The notes under the pieces are model-generated. The model was not told the DNA's origin. It worked only from the letters and a program-made list of their open reading frames with translations, and searched no databases. Positions 1 to 6,552 of a stretch of DNA of 7,680 bases are shown piece after piece; position 1 is the stretch's first letter; each line of letters opens with the position of its first letter. Where the stretch lies: contig JAOPYP010000453.1 of the NCBI GenBank assembly GCA_025964635.1, forward strand, positions 1 through 7,680, in the 5' to 3' direction. The position numbers were made by a program, and so were the translations under genes. The stretch is from Actinomycetes bacterium. Its GTDB lineage: Bacteria; Actinomycetota; Actinomycetes; Streptosporangiales; Streptosporangiaceae.

Positions 1-26
1 CCCCGCGTACCGGGCGGAATGAGGGG

Positions 27-60
27 GCCACCGGCGGCCCTGCGGGTGGCTCGAGCCACC
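27..60 (+). promoter_or_regulatory. Leader inverted repeats with competing hairpin arms
   Basis: Positions 45-60 are a perfect 16-base palindrome (ggtggctcgagccacc) that can fold as a 6-bp stem with a TCGA loop. The arm ggtggc at 45-50 can instead pair with gccacc at 27-32 across a 12-base loop, so the two folds exclude each other. The element lies about 70 bases before the lipoprotein start. It could be a repressor operator (dyad symmetry), an RNA structure in the leader, or chance in GC-rich DNA. No convincing -10/-35 boxes were found in positions 1-130, so the transcription start is unknown. Confidence 0.3.
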
Positions 61-89
61 TCCCGGGGCGGCGGCCATAGCCGCACCGG

Positions 90-134
90 ATGAGCAGGCG
101 GTGTCAGCCGCCCCGGATCAGGAGGTATTCGTGA
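90..134 (+). CDS. Possible 14-aa leader peptide (uORF)
   Basis: An ATG at 90 opens a 14-codon frame (MSRRCQPPRIRRYS) ending in TGA at 132-134. The stop overlaps the GTG start of the lipoprotein gene in a GTGA arrangement, so translation could be coupled. Four of the 14 residues are arginine, with one cysteine. There is no good Shine-Dalgarno sequence before the ATG, only a weak ccgga directly adjoining it, and the frame is closed upstream by TAG at 78-80. A frame this short can easily arise by chance; it is listed because of its exact overlap with the next start. Confidence 0.15.
   Translation: MSRRCQPPRIRRYS
121..126 (+). promoter_or_regulatory. Ribosome binding site of lipoprotein gene
   Basis: The sequence ggaggt is a near-perfect Shine-Dalgarno match placed 4 bases before GTG at 131. 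It decides the start codon. An upstream in-frame GTG at 101 has no comparable site and would put ten extra acidic/polar residues before the signal peptide. Confidence 0.85.
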
Positions 135-1234
135 GACGCACGGTTCCGGCCATCGCGGCTTTCGGCGCGCTGGCGCTACTCGCCGCGGCGTGTGGCAATA
201 GCACGTCGGGCCCCTCTGGCTCGTCGTCGAGCAGCGGTTCGGCCAGCGCGGCCGCGGCCGGCCTCAAGGGCTGCATGGTCATCGACACCGGTGGCGTGGA
301 CGACCGGTCGTTCAACCAGTCGTCGTGGGAGGGCATGCAGCAGGCCAAGTCGGCCGACCAGAGCGGCGTCTCGATCAGATACCTGACGTCCACCTCGCCG
401 AGCGACTACACGCCGAACATCAACGCGTTCATCGGGCAGAAATGCGGGATCATCGTCACCATCGGCTTCGCAATGGGCACGGCCACGCAGACCGCGGCCA
501 AAGCGCACCCGAACTCGAAATTCGCGATCGTCGACTTCAACTACACGCCGCCGCTGAAGAATGTGAACTCGCTGATTTTCAACACCGTTCAGGACGGCTT
601 CCTCGGCGGTTACCTGGCCGCCGGGATGACCAAGACCGGCAAGGTGGCCACGTTCGGCGGCCAGAAGTTCCCCACGGTCACCATCTACATGGACGGCTTC
701 TGGGATGGCGTCCAGTACTACAACCAGAAGCACCACAAGAACGTGAAGGTCCTGGGCTGGAGCGAGAAGACGCAGAACGGGAACTTCACCGGTGACTTCA
801 CCAACCAGACCAAGGGCCTGACGCTCACCAACACGTTCATCCAGGAAGGCGCGGACATCATCTTCCCGGTCGCCGGGAACGTGGGCCTGGGTGCGGCCAA
901 GGCGGTGCAGACCGCGGACCAGCAGGGCCACAACGTCAACATGATGTGGGTGGACACCGACGGCTGCATAAGCGCCGCGCAGTACTGCAAATACTTCATC
1001 ACCAGCGTGGATAAGGGTATCCAGACCGCGGTGAAGACCGCGGTGCTGGGCGCAGCGCACGGCACGTTCAAGGGCGGCAACTACATCGGCACGCTGGCCA
1101 ACGGCGGGGTGGGGCTCGCGCCCTTCCATGACTTCGCCAGCAAGGTCCCAGCCTCGCTGAAGTCGGAGCTAGCCACGGTCAAGGCGGGTATCGAGAACGG
1201 CACGATCAAGACGCCCACCAAGAGCCCGGTGTAA
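131..1234 (+). CDS. BMP-family nucleoside ABC transporter substrate-binding lipoprotein
   Basis: This is the extracytoplasmic solute-binding protein (367 aa) of the importer encoded downstream, tethered to the outer face of the membrane. The GTG start is set by ggaggt at 121-126. The N-terminus is a type II signal peptide: RR at residues 2-3, a hydrophobic core at 5-20, and lipobox LAAAC with the lipidated cysteine at 21. A Ser/Gly/Ala linker follows (about 22-43). The BMP/PnrA domain starts near 46 and shows the family hallmark DTGGVDDRSFNQSSWEGM (52-69), then NTVQDGFLGGYLAAG (151-165), DGFWDGVQYYN (188-198) and MMWVDTDGC (271-279). Characterised members of this family bind purine or other nucleosides, so a nucleoside ligand is likely, and the PNP downstream points to purines; this is inference. 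The mature part has two Cys pairs, 48/105 and 279/286, which may form disulfides. The gene ends in TAA and is separated from the ATPase gene by 83 bases with a strong stem-loop. Confidence 0.95.
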   Translation: MRRTVPAIAAFGALALLAAACGNSTSGPSGSSSSSGSASAAAAGLKGCMVIDTGGVDDRSFNQSSWEGMQQAKSADQSGVSIRYLTSTSPSDYTPNINAFIGQKCGIIVTIGFAMGTATQTAAKAHPNSKFAIVDFNYTPPLKNVNSLIFNTVQDGFLGGYLAAGMTKTGKVATFGGQKFPTVTIYMDGFWDGVQYYNQKHHKNVKVLGWSEKTQNGNFTGDFTNQTKGLTLTNTFIQEGADIIFPVAGNVGLGAAKAVQTADQQGHNVNMMWVDTDGCISAAQYCKYFITSVDKGIQTAVKTAVLGAAHGTFKGGNYIGTLANGGVGLAPFHDFASKVPASLKSELATVKAGIENGTIKTPTKSPV

Positions 1235-1257
1235 CCCGGCCAGGTAGCTCTGGCTGC

Positions 1258-1292
1258 GCGTGACCCGGGCGGGCATCCCGCCCGGGTCACGC
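1258..1292 (+). terminator. Perfect 16-bp intercistronic stem-loop
   Basis: The arm gcgtgacccgggcggg (1258-1273) and its exact reverse complement (1277-1292) flank the 3-base loop cat. The stem starts 24 bases after the lipoprotein stop and ends 25 bases before the ATPase start. No T-tract follows (the next bases are tggggtat), so it is not a classical intrinsic terminator. Actinobacterial terminators often lack a T-tract, however, and stem-loops after binding-protein genes commonly act as partial terminators or 3'-end stabilisers. The likely role is to keep lipoprotein mRNA above membrane-component mRNA; a protein-binding operator is a less likely alternative. Confidence 0.6.
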
Positions 1293-1301
1293 TGGGGTAT
1301 C

Positions 1302-1310
1302 GGGGAAGGG
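1302..1310 (+). promoter_or_regulatory. Ribosome binding site of ABC ATPase gene
   Basis: The purine run ggggaaggg ends 7 bases before the GTG at 1318 and is the only good Shine-Dalgarno match near it. It lies just after the 1258-1292 stem-loop and outside the stem, so the fold need not mask it. Confidence 0.65.
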
Positions 1311-1317
1311 CGGTCGG

Positions 1318-3093
1318 GTGAAGCTTGAGCTGAAGGGGATCACGAAGCGCTACGGCAGCCTCGTGGCCAACGACCACATCGACCTGACCGTGGAACAAGG
1401 CCAGATCCACGCGCTGCTCGGCGAGAACGGCGCGGGCAAGACCACGTTGGTGAACGTCCTGTACGGGCTGGCCCAGCCGGACGAGGGCGAGATCCTGATC
1501 GACGGCCAGCCGCAGCACCTCGGCTCGCCGAGCCACGCGATCAAGGCCGGCATCGGCATGGTGCACCAGCACTTCATGCTGGTCCCGGTGTTCACTGTGG
1601 CCGAGAACGTCACGCTCGGCATGGAGCGCACCCGGGTGCTCGGCCTGATCGACCGGCGGCGGACCCGCCGGGACGTCCGCGAGCTGTCCGAACGCTACGG
1701 CCTGCAGGTCAACCCGGACACCCTCGTCGAAGATCTCCCGGTGGGCGTGCAGCAGCGGGTGGAGATCGTCAAGGCACTGCTGCGCGAGGCGAACGTGCTC
1801 ATCCTGGACGAGCCCACCTCGGTGCTCACCCCGGGCGAGAGCCAGGAACTGTTCCGGATCATGCGGGAACTGCGGTCCGGCGGCCGGTCCATCGTCTTCA
1901 TCTCGCACAAGCTCAAAGAGGTCCAGGAGATCGCCGACACCATCACGGTCATCCGGCGCGGCCGGGTCGTCGGCCAGCGGCCGCCGACCACGAGCGACGC
2001 GGAACTGGCCTCGCTGATGGTGGGCCGGTCGGTGCAGCTCCGGGTGACCAAGCCGCCAGCCAGCCCCGGCGACGTCCGGCTCGACGTGCAGGGCCTCACG
2101 GTGGCGGGCGAGGAAGACAAGTCGGCCCTGGACGAGGTGTCGTTCCAGGTCCGGGCGGGCGAGATCCTCGGCGTGGCCGGCGTCCAGGGCAACGGGCAGA
2201 CCGAGCTGTGCGAGGCCCTGCTTGGCCTGGTGCCGGCGGCCGCCGGGTCGGTCCGGCTGGAAGGCCAGGACCTCACCCACGCCACCCCGCGACAGCGGCT
2301 GCACTCGGGAGTTGGCTACATCCCCGAGGACCGTCAGGAAGACGGCCTCGTGGCCGGGTTCTCGGTGGGGGAAAACCTCATCCTCGACGTGTACAACGAG
2401 CCCCCGTACTCCTCGGGGATCGCCCTGGACCGCGGCACGATCAACAAAACCGCCGCCGAGCGGGTCGCGGACTTCGACATCCGCACCACGTCGACCGCGA
2501 CCCCGGTCGGCACCCTGTCCGGAGGCAACCAGCAGAAGGTGATCCTGGCCCGGGAGATCGGCCGGGACGTCCGGCTGCTGGTGGCGAGCCAGCCGACCCG
2601 GGGCCTGGACGTGGGCTCCATCGAGTTCGTGCACCGGCGCATCGTGGAGGAACGGGACCAGGGCGTGGCCGTGCTGATCATCTCCTCCGAGCTGGACGAG
2701 ATCTACGCCCTGTCCGACCGGATCGCGGTCATGTACGAGGGGAAGATCACCGGTTTCCGTGACCCGGACGTCCCGCCGGAGGAACTCGGCATGCTGATGG
2801 CCGGCGCGTCCGACGCCGACGCGGCCGCGTTCGGTGCGGCGGCCGATCACGGCCAGATCGCGGGCGGCGAGGCGGCCGACGAGACCGGGCTCATGGAAGC
2901 CGGGCTGTACGGCGTGGGCCTCCCAGGCGTCGCCGGGAACCGCCGGGAACCGGCGGATGAAGGGCCGGCCGCCGGGGACGGCACCCACGCCGACGGCAGC
3001 GACGGCAGCGGAAGCGGAAGCCAGAGCGGCGGAACCCAGAGCGGCGGAAGCGGCAGCGGCCCAGCGGATGACAGTGGAGCGGACCCGGAATGA
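1318..3093 (+). CDS. Nucleoside ABC importer ATPase, two fused nucleotide-binding domains
   Basis: This 591-aa protein is the cytoplasmic energy-coupling subunit. It carries two ABC domains in tandem, as in the CUT2/BMP importer class. Domain 1 (about 1-240) has Walker A GENGAGKT (35-42), Q-loop Gln84, signature LPVGVQQ (140-146), Walker B with DEP at 164-166, and switch His197. Domain 2 (about 253-497) has a degenerate Walker A GVQGNGQT (288-295, Gln294 in place of Lys), signature LSGGNQQ (400-406), and LLVASQPTRGLDVGS (420-434) in place of a normal Walker B; SELDE replaces the H-loop. ASQPTRGLDVGS followed by IEFVHRRI resembles nucleoside-type ATPases more than ribose ones. Residues beyond about 497 form a 95-residue Gly/Ser/Asp/Ala-rich tail that is probably disordered. 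The GTG start has ggggaaggg 7 bases upstream. The stop overlaps the next ATG. Confidence 0.93.
   Translation: MKLELKGITKRYGSLVANDHIDLTVEQGQIHALLGENGAGKTTLVNVLYGLAQPDEGEILIDGQPQHLGSPSHAIKAGIGMVHQHFMLVPVFTVAENVTLGMERTRVLGLIDRRRTRRDVRELSERYGLQVNPDTLVEDLPVGVQQRVEIVKALLREANVLILDEPTSVLTPGESQELFRIMRELRSGGRSIVFISHKLKEVQEIADTITVIRRGRVVGQRPPTTSDAELASLMVGRSVQLRVTKPPASPGDVRLDVQGLTVAGEEDKSALDEVSFQVRAGEILGVAGVQGNGQTELCEALLGLVPAAAGSVRLEGQDLTHATPRQRLHSGVGYIPEDRQEDGLVAGFSVGENLILDVYNEPPYSSGIALDRGTINKTAAERVADFDIRTTSTATPVGTLSGGNQQKVILAREIGRDVRLLVASQPTRGLDVGSIEFVHRRIVEERDQGVAVLIISSELDEIYALSDRIAVMYEGKITGFRDPDVPPEELGMLMAGASDADAAAFGAAADHGQIAGGEAADETGLMEAGLYGVGLPGVAGNRREPADEGPAAGDGTHADGSDGSGSGSQSGGTQSGGSGSGPADDSGADPE
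2931..2950 (+). repeat. Perfect tandem 10-bp repeat in ATPase tail
   Basis: The unit cgccgggaac occurs twice head to tail. Because 10 is not a multiple of 3, the two copies are read in different frames (GNRREP region, residues about 539-545). This fits slippage or duplication in a part of the gene under little constraint. Confidence 0.75.
3021..3049 (+). repeat. 15-bp-period direct repeat in ATPase tail
   Basis: The 14-mer ccagagcggcggaa occurs at 3021-3034 and again at 3036-3049, a period of 15 bases. It encodes QSGGT/QSGGS within a wider Ser/Gly-rich stretch (about 3000-3060) rich in ggcagc and ggaagc units. The repeat keeps the frame and lengthens a probable flexible linker at the C-terminus of the ATPase. 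Confidence 0.75.
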
Positions 3094-4442
3094 GCGAGCC
3101 ACCAGCACCCCCGCCGGCCTCCCCCGGGCTCCCCGCGGCCGGGCCCGCCGGCACCGGGACTCCCGCCGCGGAGAACGCTCCCGGTCCCGGCGGCCGGGGG
3201 CAGTTCGGCCGGGCCGTGCTCGATGCCATCCTCGAGGGCAACTCGGTGGTGGTCACGATCCTGGCCATCGCGGTGGCCTTGGTCCTGGGCGGCCTGCTGA
3301 TCGCGTTCACCGACCCGGCGGTGCTGCGGGCCTGGGGGTCCTTCTTCGCCAACCCGGGCCACGCGATCGCGCTGGCCTGGGACGCCGCCGCGAGCGCCTA
3401 CGTGGCCATGTTCGAGGGCGCCATCTTCAACCCGCACACGGTGGCGGGCGTCTTCCACCAGGCGTCGCTGGCCACCGCGCTGCACAACGGCTACGTCGCC
3501 GCGGTGTTCAATCCCATCTCCGAGACCGCGGTGAACGCCACCCCGCTCATCTTCACCGGCCTGGCCGTGGGCCTGGCCTTCCGGGCCGGCCTGTTCAACA
3601 TCGGGGCCGCGGGCCAGTGGATCGGCGGCGCGATCGTCGCCACCTGGCTCGGCTTCGGGGTCAGCCTCCCGCCGGTCATCCACGTGGTGGTCTGCCTGCT
3701 GGGCGGGTTCGCAGGTGGGGCGGTGATCGGCTGGATCGTCGGCGAACTGAAGGCCCGTACCGGGGCGCACGAGGTCGTCGTGACGATCATGCTCAACTAC
3801 GTCATGTACTACTTCCTGGCCTACATCCTGGGCACCAGCGCGATGCAGCAGCCGCACAGCACCAACCTGATCAGCCCGGTGATCGCGGTCGATGCGCGGC
3901 TGTGGCACATCGCCGGCCCCAGCCTCCGGGTCAACGCCGGTTTCCTGCTCGCGCTCGCCGTCGCGGCCGGGGTGTGGTGGCTGCTGGAGCGCAGCACCAT
4001 CGGCTTCGAGTTCCGTACCGTGGGCGCCAACCCGAGCGCGGCCCGGACCGCGGGAATGAGCGTGGAGCGCAGCTGGGTGCTGGTCATGCTGCTGGCGGGT
4101 GGCCTGGCCGGGCTGGCCGCCTGCACGGTCATCCAGGGCACCGACTACCAGCTGAACTTCCAGAGCTACGGCACCTACGGGTTCGACGGCATCACGGTCG
4201 CGCTGCTCGGCCGGGCCCGGCCGCTCGGCATTGTGCTGTCCGCTCTGCTGTTCGGGGCGCTGCACGCCGGCGGCGTGCAGATGCAGGCCGCCACCCAGAT
4301 CCCGGTGGACATCGTCATCGTCATCCAGTCCCTCATCGTCCTGCTCGTCGCCGCTCCGCCGCTGATCCGGGCCATGTTCCGGCTGCGGCGGGCCCGGGCA
4401 GGCGGCCTGAGCGAGACCGTCGCCAAAGGGTGGAACGCATGA
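3090..4442 (+). CDS. Nucleoside ABC transporter permease, subunit 1
   Basis: This integral membrane subunit (450 aa) of the importer belongs to the BPD_transp_2 type (the branched-chain amino acid/ribose/nucleoside permease fold). Residues 1-38 are a Pro/Ala/Gly-rich cytoplasmic extension. Hydrophobic segments lie near 52-74, 151-168, 171-190, 193-219, 228-248, 281-299, 327-348, 366-392 and 404-425. Family landmarks are FRAGLFNIGAAGQ (164-176), GAHEVVVTIMLNYV (225-238, the likely ATPase-coupling area) and FRTVGANPSAARTAGM (308-323). It should pair with the next gene product to make a heterodimeric channel, as is usual for BMP-type systems. The ATG overlaps the ATPase stop as ATGA; a weak ggag at 3076-3079 lies 10 bases upstream, so coupling probably matters for initiation. 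Confidence 0.92.
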   Translation: MSEPPAPPPASPGLPAAGPAGTGTPAAENAPGPGGRGQFGRAVLDAILEGNSVVVTILAIAVALVLGGLLIAFTDPAVLRAWGSFFANPGHAIALAWDAAASAYVAMFEGAIFNPHTVAGVFHQASLATALHNGYVAAVFNPISETAVNATPLIFTGLAVGLAFRAGLFNIGAAGQWIGGAIVATWLGFGVSLPPVIHVVVCLLGGFAGGAVIGWIVGELKARTGAHEVVVTIMLNYVMYYFLAYILGTSAMQQPHSTNLISPVIAVDARLWHIAGPSLRVNAGFLLALAVAAGVWWLLERSTIGFEFRTVGANPSAARTAGMSVERSWVLVMLLAGGLAGLAACTVIQGTDYQLNFQSYGTYGFDGITVALLGRARPLGIVLSALLFGALHAGGVQMQAATQIPVDIVIVIQSLIVLLVAAPPLIRAMFRLRRARAGGLSETVAKGWNA

Positions 4443-5707
4443 CCACGCTGACCACGGCCGTCCGCTCTACGGTGGCGGTCAACCGGACCCTGATCGCCTC
4501 CGCCACCTTCGTGGCCTTCGGCCTGGCGGACATCCTGCTGTTCGGCCTGTTCAGTCACGGCGACGCGACGTTCGCGTTCGCCCAGTTCGGCGCGAAAGTT
4601 GGCGTGCCCAACCTGGTGCTGCCTGCCGCTCCTGTGGCGTACGCGCTCGGCGCGGTCTCGATCGCGATCGGAGTGCTGCGGGCGACGGTTCCGCTGAGCC
4701 GGGCCGGGCGGCGGGCCTGCATCGCGGGCGCCGTCCTGGCCTTCGTCATCTCCCTGCTGTGCTGGGCCGACGCCGGGAACTCCACCGCGCTGAACGTCAT
4801 CAACCTGCTCCAGGGCACGGTGGTGTACTCGATCCCGCTCATCCTCGGCGCCCTGGCCGGCGTCATGTGCGAGCGGTCCGGGGTGATCAACATCGCGATC
4901 GAGGGACAGTTGCTGCTCGGTGCGTTCGCCGCGGCCGTGATCACCAGCGCGTTCAGTTCGCTGTGGCTGGGGCTGATCGCCGGGTCGCTGGCCGGAGGGC
5001 TGCTCGGCGGGGTCCTGGCCGTGTTCGCGATCAAATTCCTGGTCGACCAGATCATTCTCGGCGTGGTGCTCAACGTATTCGCGTCCGGGCTGACCGGCTA
5101 CCTGTACGACCGGGCCCTGGTCCCGTACCAGAACCGGCTGAACTCCCCGGTCACCTTCAGCAGCGTGAAGATCCCGCTGCTGGGGGACATCCCCATCATC
5201 GGCCCGGTGTTCTTCGACTCGACGATCTTCCTGTACATCACGTACGCGATGATCGCCCTGGTCCAGGTGGGCCTGTTCCGCACCCGGTGGGGCCTGCGGG
5301 TCCGGGCGGTGGGCGAGCATCCGACCGCGGCCGACACGGTGGGCATCAAGGTGCTGGCCACCCGGTACCGGAATGTGCTCATGGGCGGGCTCATCGCCGG
5401 GATCGGCGGGGCGTTCCTCACCATCGGGCAGGTGGGCTCGTTCGGCAAGGACATGTCCTCGGGCGAGGGCTACATCGCGCTGGCTGCTATGATCTTCGGC
5501 CGGTGGACGCCGCTGGGCGCGACCGCGGCCGCGCTGCTGTTCGGCTTCTCCACCTCGCTGCAGTCCATCCTGGCCACGCTCAACGTGCCCATCCCCTCGA
5601 ACATCCTGCTGATGGCCCCGTACATCGTCACGATCGTCGCGGTGGCCGGCCTGGTCGGCAAGGTCCGGGCCCCCAAGGCCGACGGCCAGCCGTACGTGAA
5701 GGCATGA
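4439..5707 (+). CDS. Nucleoside ABC transporter permease, subunit 2
   Basis: This is the second membrane subunit (422 aa), also of the BPD_transp_2 type and a distant relative of subunit 1. About ten hydrophobic segments can be seen: near 17-39, 60-80, 92-110, 126-143, 148-170, 174-198, 203-222, 260-280, 311-329, 344-378 (perhaps two) and 386-406. Landmarks are CERSGVINIAIEGQLLLGAF (144-163), LRVRAVGEHPTAADTVGI (286-303, the counterpart of the VGANPSAARTAGM motif in subunit 1) and GYIALAAMIFGRWTP (344-358). The reading frame is open far upstream of 4439, but that part is an Arg/Pro-rich shadow of subunit 1. ATG 4439 is chosen for the ATGA overlap, the aaaggg 8 bases before it and the family-like N-terminus. 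The stop overlaps the PNP start. Confidence 0.92.
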   Translation: MTTLTTAVRSTVAVNRTLIASATFVAFGLADILLFGLFSHGDATFAFAQFGAKVGVPNLVLPAAPVAYALGAVSIAIGVLRATVPLSRAGRRACIAGAVLAFVISLLCWADAGNSTALNVINLLQGTVVYSIPLILGALAGVMCERSGVINIAIEGQLLLGAFAAAVITSAFSSLWLGLIAGSLAGGLLGGVLAVFAIKFLVDQIILGVVLNVFASGLTGYLYDRALVPYQNRLNSPVTFSSVKIPLLGDIPIIGPVFFDSTIFLYITYAMIALVQVGLFRTRWGLRVRAVGEHPTAADTVGIKVLATRYRNVLMGGLIAGIGGAFLTIGQVGSFGKDMSSGEGYIALAAMIFGRWTPLGATAAALLFGFSTSLQSILATLNVPIPSNILLMAPYIVTIVAVAGLVGKVRAPKADGQPYVKA

Positions 5708-6552
5708 GTCGCGCGGGGGCCGAAGACCCGTTCGCCGCGGCGGCGGCGAGTGCTGCGCGGCTCGCCGGGCTGACCGGCCAGCCCGGGCACGACGTGGCCG
5801 TGGTCCTCGGGTCCGGCTGGTCCCCGGCCGCCGACGCGCTGGCCCGCGGGCTGGACGCTGCCGTCACCGAGATCCCGGTCGCCGACCTGGGTGGCTTCCC
5901 GCCCTCCACCGTGCCCGGTCACGCCGGCCTGGCCCTGTCCCTGGTGACGCCGCGACTGCGGCTCCTGGTCCTCGTCGGCCGGGTGCACCTGTACGAAGGT
6001 CATCCGCCCAGCGTGGTCGTGCACGGCGTGCGGACCGCGGTCGCGGCCGGCTGCCGGGTCGTCGCGCTGACCAACGCGGCCGGCGGGATCGCGCCGGACT
6101 TCCGGGTCGGCCAGCCGGTGCTGGTCCGGGATCACCTCAACCTCACCGGCCGTTCCCCGCTCACCGGGCAGGCCCCGCCGGACGGGTACCCGTCCCGGTT
6201 CACCGACCTCACCGGCCTGTACTCGCCCCGGCTCCGGGCGCTGGCCCGGGAGGCCGATCCCAGCCTGGCCGAGGGGGTGTACGCGGCTATGCCCGGCCCG
6301 CACTACGAGACGCCCGCGGAGATCCGCATGCTCCGCACCCTCGGCGCGGACCTGGTCGGCATGTCCACCGCACTGGAGGCCATCGCCGCCCGCCACCTCG
6401 GCGCGGAGGTGCTGGCCATCTCGCTGGTCACCAACCCCGCAGCGGGCCTGGCCGCGCACGGCCTGGATCATGCCGAGGTGGTAGCGGCGGGACAGGCCGC
6501 CGCGGGCCGGATGGGCACCCTGCTGGCCCAGGTGCTGCCCCGGACCGCATGA
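5704..6552 (+). CDS. punA: Purine nucleoside phosphorylase (trimeric, 6-oxopurine type)
   Basis: This cytoplasmic enzyme (282 aa, normal length for trimeric PNP) catalyses phosphorolysis of purine (deoxy)nucleosides to free base plus (deoxy)ribose-1-phosphate. Landmarks are VVLGSGW (33-39, phosphate-binding Ser37), GRVHLYEGH (92-100, with His95, Tyr97 and Glu98), LTNAAGG (122-128), PGPHYETPAEIRML (197-210, with base-contacting Glu202), GMST (219-222) and LVTN (241-244). Aligned by eye with the mammalian enzyme, Glu202, Asn244 and His256 match the residues (Glu201, Asn243, His257) that read 6-oxopurines and hold the sugar, which predicts inosine/guanosine rather than adenosine use. The ATG overlaps the permease stop as ATGA, and gaagg ends only 1 base before it, too close for a normal Shine-Dalgarno, so translation is probably coupled. 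Mycobacteria also carry punA next to a phosphomannomutase-like gene (pmmB), as here. A methylthioadenosine phosphorylase of the same superfamily is less likely. Confidence 0.92.
   Translation: MSRAGAEDPFAAAAASAARLAGLTGQPGHDVAVVLGSGWSPAADALARGLDAAVTEIPVADLGGFPPSTVPGHAGLALSLVTPRLRLLVLVGRVHLYEGHPPSVVVHGVRTAVAAGCRVVALTNAAGGIAPDFRVGQPVLVRDHLNLTGRSPLTGQAPPDGYPSRFTDLTGLYSPRLRALAREADPSLAEGVYAAMPGPHYETPAEIRMLRTLGADLVGMSTALEAIAARHLGAEVLAISLVTNPAAGLAAHGLDHAEVVAAGQAAAGRMGTLLAQVLPRTA

Noticed and set aside
2..22. Possible 3' end of an upstream gene (PAYRAE, TGA at 20-22)
   Set aside because: Seven codons at the window edge cannot be told from chance; more upstream sequence would be needed.
101..130. GTG 101 as start of the lipoprotein gene
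   Set aside because: It lacks a good RBS and would place MSAAPDQEVF before the signal peptide. GTG 131 with ggaggt gives a standard lipoprotein signal.
1318..3093. ATPase as a ribose/sugar (RbsA/MglA-like) transporter subunit
   Set aside because: The overall architecture is shared, but the BMP-type lipoprotein, the ASQPTRGLDVGS-IEFVHRRI stretch in domain 2 and the PNP neighbour favour a nucleoside importer.
1081..3108. Long minus-strand open frame (675 codons) opposite the ATPase gene
   Set aside because: It is a shadow frame of high-GC coding DNA. Its translation is rich in His/Arg/Asp/Val/Gly with no recognisable domain, and the + strand gene has complete ABC motifs. The same holds for the other minus-strand frames, for example 2847-4265, 4175-5320, 5470-6471 and 6468-7460.
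2834..4438. Upstream extension of the permease 2 frame into a 957-aa protein
   Set aside because: The extra 535 residues are Arg/Pro/Gly-rich out-of-frame translation of the ATPase tail and permease 1. The true start is ATG 4439 at the ATGA overlap.
4759..5703. Upstream extension of the PNP frame
   Set aside because: It is an out-of-frame translation of permease 2. PNP homology starts just after ATG 5704 and the resulting length is normal for trimeric PNP.
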